A DNA stretch of 5,999 nucleotides from Bacteroidales bacterium GP1 (GTDB taxonomy: Bacteria; Bacteroidota; Bacteroidia; Bacteroidales; Muribaculaceae): the NCBI GenBank assembly GCA_001701105.1, contig DAAI01000058.1, positions 14,141 through 20,139 of the forward strand, given 5' to 3'. The number at the start of each line of letters is the position of its first letter. Positions within the stretch are counted from its first letter, which is position 1. Shown in pieces: positions 1 through 5,560 of the stretch. A program made the position numbers and the translations under genes. Under the pieces are notes generated by a model that was not told the origin of the DNA, did no database searches, and was given only the letters and a program-made list of their open reading frames with translations.

Positions 1-29
1 GCGAATGGGTCGATTCCAAAGAAGAATTT

Positions 30-1583
30 TTACAAAGGAATATTGCCGTGTTTCTTGGCGGGATTCGTCACTTTCTTTGTGGCGAGCATATTCAGAGCCT
101 TGATGATGCGGAAGCGTGTGTTGCGCGGCTCGATCACATCATCGATGTAACCATACTTGGCTGCCTGATAAGGATTGGCGAAGAGCTCGGTGTATTCGTC
201 TTCTTTCTCCTTAATATATTTGGCCGGATCTTCCTGTGCCTTGGCTTCCTTGGCGTAAAGTACACCTACAGCACCCTCGGCACCCATCACTGCGATTTCA
301 GCCGATGGCCATGCATAATTCATGTCGCCTCTAAGCTGCTTGCAGCTCATTACGATGTGCGAACCGCCGTAGCTCTTGCGGAGCGTAACCGTAACCTTAG
401 GCACCGTAGCCTCGCCATAGGCGTAGAGTAGTTTGGCTCCATGGAGGATAACGCCGTTATATTCCTGGCCTGTACCCGGGAGGAAGCCGGGAACGTCAAC
501 GAGTGTTACCAACGGGATATTGAATGCATCACAGAAGCGGACGAAACGTGCGCCCTTGCGAGAAGCATTCGAATCGAGAACGCCGGCAAGAACTTTAGGC
601 TGGTTAGCCACTACGCCGACAGCCTGACCGTTGAAACGTGCGAAACCAATGATGATGTTCTTGGCATAATCCTTTGATACCTCAAGGAATTCGCTGTTGT
701 CAACAATAGCTGAAATGACTTCGTACATATCATACGAGCGTTTCGGGCTATCGGGGATGATGTCATTGAGTTTATCTTCGAGGCGGTCGATGGGGTCAGA
801 ACAAGGCTGAAGTGGAGTTTCCTCAAGGTTGTTCTGCGGGATATAACTCATAAGCTTCCGGATGAGGCCAAGGGTCTCCTCCTCATTCTCGGCTGCGAAA
901 TGGGTTACGCCGCTCTTTGTGGCGTGGACAGATGCGCCGCCGAGATTCTCCTGAGATACGTCCTCTCCGGTAACCGTCTTTACAACCGACGGGCCGGTAA
1001 GGAACATATATGACAAGCCTTTTGTCATAATGGTGAAGTCGGTGAGGGCAGGGCTATAGACAGCACCACCTGCACACGGACCCATTATGGCTGAAATCTG
1101 CGGAATCACGCCGGATGCAAGAATGTTGCGCTGGAATATTTCCGAATAGCCGGCAAGGGCGTTGATACCTTCCTGAATGCGGGCGCCGCCGGAGTCATTA
1201 AGTCCGATTACGGGAGCACCCATCTTCATGGCAAGGTCCATAACCTTGCATATCTTGAGAGCCATTGTCTCTGAAAGAGAACCACCGAATACGGTAAAGT
1301 CCTGTGCGAAGACATAGACAAGGCGACCTTCGATCGTACCGAACCCTGTCACCACTCCGTCACCAAGGATGTGCTTCTTGTCTTGGCCGAAGTTGGTGCA
1401 ACGATGAGTCACGAACATATCGAGTTCCTCAAAGCTGCCTTCATCCAGCAACATTGCAATGCGCTCGCGGGCTGTGTATTTGCCACGCTGATGCTGCTTC
1501 TCAATGGCTTTTTCGCCACCACCGAGACGAGCCTGTGCCCTTTTCTCGATAAGCTGGCTGATTTTTTCTTCTTGCTTGCTCAT
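30..1583 (-). CDS. mmdA: Methylmalonyl-CoA decarboxylase alpha subunit / propionyl-CoA carboxylase beta chain (carboxyltransferase)
   Basis: Cytoplasmic biotin-dependent carboxyltransferase of 517 aa, the usual length for the MmdA/PccB family. It moves the carboxyl group between (S)-methylmalonyl-CoA and biotin on a carrier protein. Two crotonase-like halves are visible. The N-terminal half has GGARIQEGI (residues 132-140, an oxyanion-hole glycine motif), GPCAGGAVYSPALTDF (168-183) and the stretch from MFLTGPS (193-199) to NLGG (213-216). The C-terminal half has DVPGFLPGTGQEYNG (363-377), RKSYGG (402-407) and the NYAWPSAEIAVMGAEGAVG region (422-440). The ATG at 1583 gives the expected N-terminus and lies 15 bp after mce, so the two are very likely co-transcribed. 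Pairing with mce favours a role in propionate formation from succinate. Whether the complex is a Na+-pumping decarboxylase or an ATP-dependent carboxylase cannot be told, because partner subunits lie outside the window. The family call is firm; the subtype is inferred. Confidence 0.95.
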   Translation of the reverse strand: MSKQEEKISQLIEKRAQARLGGGEKAIEKQHQRGKYTARERIAMLLDEGSFEELDMFVTHRCTNFGQDKKHILGDGVVTGFGTIEGRLVYVFAQDFTVFGGSLSETMALKICKVMDLAMKMGAPVIGLNDSGGARIQEGINALAGYSEIFQRNILASGVIPQISAIMGPCAGGAVYSPALTDFTIMTKGLSYMFLTGPSVVKTVTGEDVSQENLGGASVHATKSGVTHFAAENEEETLGLIRKLMSYIPQNNLEETPLQPCSDPIDRLEDKLNDIIPDSPKRSYDMYEVISAIVDNSEFLEVSKDYAKNIIIGFARFNGQAVGVVANQPKVLAGVLDSNASRKGARFVRFCDAFNIPLVTLVDVPGFLPGTGQEYNGVILHGAKLLYAYGEATVPKVTVTLRKSYGGSHIVMSCKQLRGDMNYAWPSAEIAVMGAEGAVGVLYAKEAKAQEDPAKYIKEKEDEYTELFANPYQAAKYGYIDDVIEPRNTRFRIIKALNMLATKKVTNPAKKHGNIPL

Positions 1584-1598
1584 GGTTTGATTTAAGGA

Positions 1599-2018
1599 TT
1601 ACTTGTTAGGATCTTCGCAGAGTTCGGTAAGGACAGCTTCTGTGCTTTTGGGATGAAGGAAAGCGATATGAAGGCCATCGGCGCCTTTGCGCGGAGCTTT
1701 GTCGATGAGCTTGATACCCTTTTCTTCGGCCTCTGCCAAAGCGTTGGCTACGCCATCCTCAACGGCAAATGCCATGTGGTGCATACCTCCGCGGCCACCA
1801 TTCTTCTCAATGAATTTGGCTATGGTGCTGTCGGGGGATGTGGCTTCAAGAAGCTCTATCTTGGTATCGCCTACCTTGAAGAATGCCGTGGTGACTTTCT
1901 GATCTTCCACAACCTCTTGCTTGTAGCACTTGAGTCCGAGAACATTCTCGTAGTATTTGATAGCTTCGGCCAGATTGGGCACTGCTATTCCGATGTGTTC
2001 AATGTGTGAAATTTCCAT
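1599..2018 (-). CDS. mce: Methylmalonyl-CoA epimerase
   Basis: Cytoplasmic epimerase of 139 aa, typical for the family, that interconverts (R)- and (S)-methylmalonyl-CoA and so links B12-dependent methylmalonyl-CoA mutase to the (S)-specific carboxyltransferase encoded just downstream. It is a vicinal-oxygen-chelate (glyoxalase) fold with two beta-alpha-beta modules. The first starts with HIEHIGIAVPNL (5-16) and the second with GGMHHMAFAVED (77-88). By comparison with characterised epimerases the metal ligands should be His8, Glu55 (in KIELLE), His80 or His81, and Glu132 (in LTEL). The HPKST stretch (122-126) is a further family signature. The start ATG at 2018 gives the canonical short N-terminus before the first strand. 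The gene has its own likely promoter upstream and mmdA follows after 15 bp. The ligand assignment rests on recalled family alignments, not on a structure calculation. Confidence 0.95.
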   Translation of the reverse strand: MEISHIEHIGIAVPNLAEAIKYYENVLGLKCYKQEVVEDQKVTTAFFKVGDTKIELLEATSPDSTIAKFIEKNGGRGGMHHMAFAVEDGVANALAEAEEKGIKLIDKAPRKGADGLHIAFLHPKSTEAVLTELCEDPNK

Positions 2019-2082
2019 TGATGATGTATTTAGGTTATATTTTGTTTTAATTCAAGTTGTTTCGCGTATCTGCAATATTTTT

Positions 2083-2105
2083 CAGCGACAAAGGTGTTGT
2101 CGCCG
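2083..2105 (-). promoter_or_regulatory. Stem-loop in the mce 5' leader
   Basis: Read on the minus strand, GCGACAA (2103-2097) and TTGTCGC (2091-2085) form a perfect 7-bp stem around a 5-nt CACCT loop. One G-U and one further C-G pair extend it to 9 bp (2105-2083). It begins roughly 10 nt downstream of the transcription start inferred for mce, so it would sit at the very 5' end of the mRNA. The bases after the stem are A-rich rather than U-rich, which argues against an intrinsic terminator for the upstream glycosyltransferase gene. A role in mRNA stability or translation is inference. Confidence 0.45.
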
Positions 2106-2120
2106 GACGCTATCACGGTG

Positions 2121-2150
2121 CAAAAATAGCAAAAATTTACGACATAACCG
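2121..2150 (-). promoter_or_regulatory. Bacteroides-type promoter for mce-mmdA
   Basis: On the minus strand TATTTTTG (2128-2121), followed by CA, matches the Bacteroidota -7 consensus TAnnTTTG exactly. The -33 element about 20 bp upstream (around 2146-2150) is weak, with GGTTA in place of TTTG. The inferred start near 2114-2117 gives a leader of about 95-100 nt before the mce ATG. No better match to the consensus occurs closer to the gene. The site begins 35 bp past the glycosyltransferase stop codon, where a separate promoter would be expected. Confidence 0.5.
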
Positions 2151-2162
2151 AGGCATAGGCCA

Positions 2163-2999
2163 TTAAGTTTCCGATTTGTCGACATCTTTTTTATCCATAG
2201 GGGCCGGCAGAGAGTCAAGACGCCGGTTGAATGCACGCCTTTCCCTGTCATGCCACCATCCCCATTTGCTGAAATATCGGCACATATTTATTACATGAAT
2301 CCTCAAAAGTCGCCATGAATGGTAGGAGCCGGCATGATGGTCGTGCACCACCTTCACTTCCGGCCAATATAAAGTGCGTCCGATTCTGTGAAGCCTGCGT
2401 ATCAAGTCAATATCCTCGGGATACATAAAGAATCGTTCATCAAACAAGCCCGAATCTTTCAACCCTGAAGTGCGCAGCATCATAAAACTCCCTTGAAAGT
2501 AGGGTACATCAATTGGCTTCGATAAATCAGCATCCATCAAAAGGTATTTCCGATTGCGTCTTTCCATCACGCGAGAGGGTAAGAACCGACGTCCAAACAC
2601 ATCGATTGGGGTTGGAAGCCGTCGCGCGGTAAATTGTCGTGAGCCGTCGGGGTTCCGCACATCGGGATGGAGGGCCACGACGTCTTGATTCTGTTCCAGG
2701 AATCTTACCATCCGGCCTAAATCTGCTCCATTGAAATGAATGTCGCTGTTGATCACGAGATGATAATCCGCTCCCAGATCAATCGCTTTTCGTATGGCTA
2801 TATTATGGGCGGCTCCGTAGCCAATATTGTGCGAAGGAATATAATAGACATTCCTGCTTTCAGCAATCATCCGGGTAGCGGTTGAAGAACTATTGTCAAC
2901 GATGATAATCCGAGCCACATCCGCAGAGATGAGTGAATCAAGACAATCTAACAGTTCTGTGTCGGGGGTTTGATATGTAACGATCGATACAGTGAGCAT
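2163..2999 (-). CDS. Family 2 glycosyltransferase (rhamnosyltransferase-like)
   Basis: Inverting GT-A glycosyltransferase of 278 aa that transfers a sugar from a nucleotide-sugar donor to a growing glycan at the cytoplasmic face of the inner membrane. The N-terminus MLTVSIVTYQT is the first strand of the fold. VDNSSS (34-39) contacts the nucleotide, NIGYGAAHN (58-66) is typical of the O-antigen/rhamnosyltransferase branch, and NSD (84-86) stands in the DxD metal-binding place. PYFQGSFMMLR (166-176) and FDERFFMYPEDIDL (186-199), with Glu195-Asp196 as the likely catalytic-base region, complete the set, followed by VVHDHHAGSYHS (217-228). The C-terminus (229-262) is basic and aromatic and may associate with the membrane. 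No transmembrane helix is evident. It lies divergent from the lipid A operon, so a role in LPS core, O-antigen or capsule synthesis is reasonable but unproven. The family is firm; donor and acceptor are unknown. Confidence 0.9.
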   Translation of the reverse strand: MLTVSIVTYQTPDTELLDCLDSLISADVARIIIVDNSSSTATRMIAESRNVYYIPSHNIGYGAAHNIAIRKAIDLGADYHLVINSDIHFNGADLGRMVRFLEQNQDVVALHPDVRNPDGSRQFTARRLPTPIDVFGRRFLPSRVMERRNRKYLLMDADLSKPIDVPYFQGSFMMLRTSGLKDSGLFDERFFMYPEDIDLIRRLHRIGRTLYWPEVKVVHDHHAGSYHSWRLLRIHVINMCRYFSKWGWWHDRERRAFNRRLDSLPAPMDKKDVDKSET

Positions 3000-3003
3000 A
3001 ATG

Positions 3004-3032
3004 CAAAATTAGAAAAAAAAGCGCAATAAAAA
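3004..3032 (-). promoter_or_regulatory. Putative promoter of the glycosyltransferase gene
   Basis: On the minus strand TAATTTTG (3011-3004), followed by CA, matches the -7 consensus TAnnTTTG exactly. The -33 region (about 3028-3032) shows only a T-run, a weak match to TTTG. The -7 box ends 4 nt before the start codon at 2999, so transcription would begin at or within a few bases of the ATG, implying a leaderless or nearly leaderless mRNA if this is the promoter used. Confidence 0.4.
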
Positions 3033-3040
3033 GGCTTAAT

Positions 3041-3072
3041 TTAGGATATTTGCATATAATTGGTTAATTTTG
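3041..3072 (+). promoter_or_regulatory. Bacteroides-type promoter for lpxD-lpxC/fabZ-lpxA
   Basis: TAATTTTG (3065-3072) matches the Bacteroidota -7 consensus TAnnTTTG exactly. TTAG (3041-3044) lies 20 bp upstream, at the right spacing for the -33 TTTG element with one mismatch. Transcription would start near 3076-3079, leaving a leader of about 36-39 nt before the lpxD ATG. It is the only good -7 match between the divergent genes on this strand and is the likely driver of the whole lipid A operon. Confidence 0.55.
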
Positions 3073-3085
3073 CACGATAATAATT

Positions 3086-3108
3086 GGGATAGCCGGAGCC
3101 GGCCCCCC
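3086..3108 (+). other. GC-rich leader element before lpxD
   Basis: The last bases before lpxD contain a tandem hexamer AGCCGG-AGCCGG (3091-3102) running into six C residues (3103-3108). GCCG (3092-3095) and CGGC (3100-3103) can pair around a GAGC loop, and GGG (3086-3088) can pair with the C-tract to lengthen the stem. This sits in an otherwise AT-rich region and inside the inferred mRNA leader, ending 6 nt before the start codon. A role in translation control is inferred only from position and composition. Confidence 0.35.
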
Positions 3109-3114
3109 TAAATT

Positions 3115-4122
3115 ATGAAATTTATGGAGATAACCCCGCGTCTTATAGCGAGCATGACTAATGGTCGCGTTGAAGGCGATGAAAATCTAAAGATCACCGG
3201 ATTTGCCAAAATAGAGGAGGCCAAGCCGGGAGACATTACCTTCATTGCAAATCCAAAATATGCGCATCATATCCACGACACTCGGGCATCAGTGGTGCTC
3301 GTGTCGGAAGATTTTTCTCCTGAGGGGGAAACAGGCATAACCCTTGTAAGGGTTAAGGATCCATATAAATCGCTCGCCGACCTTCTGAATGCGTTTGAAC
3401 TTGGCAAACCTAAGCCCCGGGGCATCGAACAGCCCTGCTTCATAGCAGAAGATGCCGAGATAGGGGAGGATGTATATATCGGAGCATTCAGCTATATCGG
3501 CAAGGGGGCAAAGATTTGCAAAGGAGCGCGGATATATCCCCAGGCGTATATCGGAGACGGAGTGCTTATCGGAGAAGATAGTGTGGTGCGTGCCGGCGTT
3601 AAGATTTATGAAGGGTGTAATATAGGCCGACGCTGCATTCTTCACAGCGGAGCGGTGATAGGCGCTGATGGCTTCGGATTCGCCCCAACAATGGATGGCA
3701 CGTATGAAAAGATCCCGCAGATAGGAATTGTGGAAATATCTGACGACGTGGAGATAGGGGCCAATGTCACAATCGACCGTGCCACTTTCGGAGCCACGCG
3801 CATAGGTAAAGGAACGAAGATCGATAATCTTGTTCAGGTGGCCCACAATGTTGAGCTGGGTGAGAACAATGTATTCGCAGCTCAGACGGGTATTGCCGGC
3901 TCTACTAAAATTGGCAATTACAATCGCATAGGAGGCCAGGTAGGATTTGCCGGTCATATCCTTGTGGGAGACAATAATGAGATAGGCGCACAATCAGGTG
4001 TCCCCAATAATGTGGGTGATGGCCGGCGACTAATGGGCTATCCCGTGGTTGATGCAATGCAGTTTGCAAGGACTCAGGTATACCTGAAACGCCTCCCGGA
4101 ACTATTTAAAAAGAATAAATAA
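3115..4122 (+). CDS. lpxD: UDP-3-O-(3-hydroxyacyl)glucosamine N-acyltransferase
   Basis: Third enzyme of lipid A synthesis: it adds a 3-hydroxyacyl chain from acyl-ACP to the 2-amino group of UDP-3-O-acyl-glucosamine in the cytoplasm. It is 335 aa, close to the usual length. The N-terminal uridine-binding domain (about 1-105) includes PGDITFIANPKY (38-49). A left-handed beta-helix of hexapeptide repeats follows (about 108-300), with HSGAVIGADGFGFAP (177-191), IPQIG (200-204) and TIDRATFGATRIG (219-231). His244 in NLVQVAHNV (238-246) matches the catalytic histidine of the family (His239 in E. coli), and His281 in GFAGH matches its second conserved histidine. A short C-terminal helix ends the protein and contributes to acyl-ACP binding in the family. 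The ATG at 3115 is used here; an in-frame ATG at 3124 (MEITPRL) aligns equally well with relatives and is a real alternative. First gene of the operon; lpxC/fabZ follows after 52 bp. Confidence 0.96.
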   Translation: MKFMEITPRLIASMTNGRVEGDENLKITGFAKIEEAKPGDITFIANPKYAHHIHDTRASVVLVSEDFSPEGETGITLVRVKDPYKSLADLLNAFELGKPKPRGIEQPCFIAEDAEIGEDVYIGAFSYIGKGAKICKGARIYPQAYIGDGVLIGEDSVVRAGVKIYEGCNIGRRCILHSGAVIGADGFGFAPTMDGTYEKIPQIGIVEISDDVEIGANVTIDRATFGATRIGKGTKIDNLVQVAHNVELGENNVFAAQTGIAGSTKIGNYNRIGGQVGFAGHILVGDNNEIGAQSGVPNNVGDGRRLMGYPVVDAMQFARTQVYLKRLPELFKKNK

Positions 4123-4127
4123 ACATG

Positions 4128-4161
4128 ATTCCGGGGTTACGATAGATGAATTCCGGGAATT
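4128..4161 (+). repeat. Paired ATTCCGGG repeats and dyad in the lpxD-lpxC gap
   Basis: ATTCCGGG occurs twice, at 4128-4135 and 4150-4157. The second copy lies inside a perfect dyad AATTCC-G-GGAATT (4149-4161). ATTCCGG (4128-4134) can also pair with CCGGGAAT (4153-4160), leaving one G bulged, which would form a hairpin with an 18-nt loop in the mRNA. There is no U-run after it and no -7 promoter match in the gap, so it looks like neither a terminator nor an internal promoter. Its function is unknown. Confidence 0.35.
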
Positions 4162-4174
4162 TATATTGAAAAAT

Positions 4175-5557
4175 ATGAATCAATTAACCTTAAATGAAGC
4201 ATTTACCGTAAAAGGTAAAGGCCTGCATTCAGGGCTTGAGCTGACAGCAGTGTTTAAACCGGCACCGGAGAACTTCGGCTATAAATTCAAACGTGTCGAT
4301 CTGGAAGGAACTCCGATTATCGATGCAGTGGCCGAAAATGTGGTGGATACCTGCCGTGGCACTGTGCTCGGACAAAAGGGGGTAGTGGTTAGTACTGTCG
4401 AACACGCTCTCGCTGCCTTATATGCGGCCGGAGTGGATAATTGCCTGATAGAAGTGGATGGGCCGGAAGTTCCGATCCTTGACGGTAGCGCCATCCAGTA
4501 CGTGGAGGCACTTGAGCGCGTCGGCCTGAAAGAACAGAATGCCGAAAAGGAATTTTATATCATCAAGGAAAAGACACAATTCCGTGACGATGCCACCGGT
4601 TCATCGCTCACTATTTATCCCGATAATGGATTCAGTGTGGAATGCATGGTGGAATATAATTCGGCCGTATTGCCTAATCAGTTCGCGGTTCTTGATGATC
4701 TCGCTGAATTCAAACAGGAGGTTGCCAAAGCCCGCACTTTCGTTTTTGTCCGTGAGATAGATGAATTGGTGAAGAACAATCTCATCAAAGGCGGCGACCT
4801 TGATAATGCAATAGTGATATATGATAAGGAAGTGCCCCAGGATCGTATCGACAATCTTTGCGATGTGATGGGAGTGCCCCATATGCATCTCAGTAAACTC
4901 GGATATATAAATCCAAAACCACTTGCATGGGATAATGAGCCGGCGCGTCATAAACTAATGGATATGATTGGCGATCTCGCTTTGATAGGGCGTCCGATAC
5001 AGGGGAGGGTAGTGGCCATACGTCCCGGTCATACCATCAATAATAAATTCACTCGCATGGTGCGCCATGAGGTAAAGCATATGGATGTCCAGGCTCCGGT
5101 CTATAATCCAAATCTTCCTCCGGTAATCGATATCAATGGAATTCGCGATCTCCTGCCGCATCGCTTCCCGTTCCTCCTCATCGACAAGGTGATTGAGGTA
5201 GATAAGAAGCATGCCATAGCCATAAAGAATGTAACTGTCAACGAACCCTTCTTCCAAGGCCATTTCCCGACGGAGCCGGTAATGCCCGGAGTGCTTCAGG
5301 TGGAGGCAATGGCGCAGACAGCAGGAGTGCTTGTGCTCAATTTCCTTGACGAACCACAGAAATATTCAACCTATTTCTTAAAAATCGACAATGTGAAATT
5401 CCGTCAGAAAGTTGTACCGGGCGATACTTTGAAACTCTATGTTTCGCTAATGACGGAAATACGCCGTGGCTGCGCTATTGTGAAGGGATACGCATTCGTA
5501 GGAGAGAAAGTGGTATGTGAGGCTGAATTCATGGCTCAGATAATTAAAAATAAGTAA
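4175..5557 (+). CDS. lpxC/fabZ: Bifunctional UDP-3-O-acyl-N-acetylglucosamine deacetylase / 3-hydroxyacyl-ACP dehydratase (LpxC-FabZ fusion)
   Basis: Fusion of 460 aa. The N-terminal part (1 to about 305) is the Zn-dependent deacetylase LpxC, which catalyses the committed step of lipid A synthesis. The C-terminal part (about 315-460) is the hot-dog-fold dehydratase FabZ of fatty-acid elongation. LpxC marks: KGLHSG (15-20), STVEH with Glu76 and zinc ligand His77, LDGSA (102-106), ARTFVF (186-191), HKLMDMIGDLAL (259-270) giving zinc ligands His259 and Asp263, and PGHTINN with general-acid His286. FabZ marks: LLPHRFPFLLID (326-337), GHFPTEPVMPG with catalytic His363, and LQVEAMAQTAG with Glu377. 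Both active sites look intact. The ATG at 4175 is preferred; an upstream in-frame TTG at 4166 adds only three residues and starts less canonically. Fusing the enzymes that compete for, or act beside, the same 3-hydroxyacyl pool is a known Bacteroidota arrangement. lpxA follows after 3 bp. Confidence 0.96.
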   Translation: MNQLTLNEAFTVKGKGLHSGLELTAVFKPAPENFGYKFKRVDLEGTPIIDAVAENVVDTCRGTVLGQKGVVVSTVEHALAALYAAGVDNCLIEVDGPEVPILDGSAIQYVEALERVGLKEQNAEKEFYIIKEKTQFRDDATGSSLTIYPDNGFSVECMVEYNSAVLPNQFAVLDDLAEFKQEVAKARTFVFVREIDELVKNNLIKGGDLDNAIVIYDKEVPQDRIDNLCDVMGVPHMHLSKLGYINPKPLAWDNEPARHKLMDMIGDLALIGRPIQGRVVAIRPGHTINNKFTRMVRHEVKHMDVQAPVYNPNLPPVIDINGIRDLLPHRFPFLLIDKVIEVDKKHAIAIKNVTVNEPFFQGHFPTEPVMPGVLQVEAMAQTAGVLVLNFLDEPQKYSTYFLKIDNVKFRQKVVPGDTLKLYVSLMTEIRRGCAIVKGYAFVGEKVVCEAEFMAQIIKNK

Positions 5558-5560
5558 TAT

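Noticed and set aside
48..677. Several plus-strand open frames antisense to mmdA
   Set aside because: They overlap the full-length, motif-rich carboxyltransferase gene, and their translations are low-complexity with no recognisable fold.
1653..2009. Plus-strand 118-codon open frame opposite mce
   Set aside because: It mirrors the epimerase gene completely. The minus-strand product has all expected family motifs, so this is a shadow frame.
2083..2105. Intrinsic terminator for the glycosyltransferase gene
   Set aside because: The stem is followed by A-rich sequence on the minus strand, not a U-run, and on the plus strand it is followed by GC-rich sequence.
2019..2162. Cobalamin riboswitch upstream of mce, suggested by the B12-dependent pathway
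   Set aside because: The inferred leader is under 100 nt, too short for that riboswitch class, and I see no B12-box-like element.
2030..2251. Minus-strand 73-codon open frame between the glycosyltransferase and mce
   Set aside because: It overlaps the glycosyltransferase 3' end in another frame and runs across the likely mce promoter and hairpin. It has no recognisable motif.
3289..3993. Long open frame (234 codons) on the minus strand inside lpxD
   Set aside because: It is wholly antisense to a conserved gene with intact catalytic motifs. Its translation shows no domain, and repetitive hexapeptide coding often leaves long open antisense frames.
4166..4174. TTG start for lpxC/fabZ nine bases upstream
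   Set aside because: The ATG at 4175 gives a protein that lines up with the expected LpxC N-terminus, and the extra three residues have no support.
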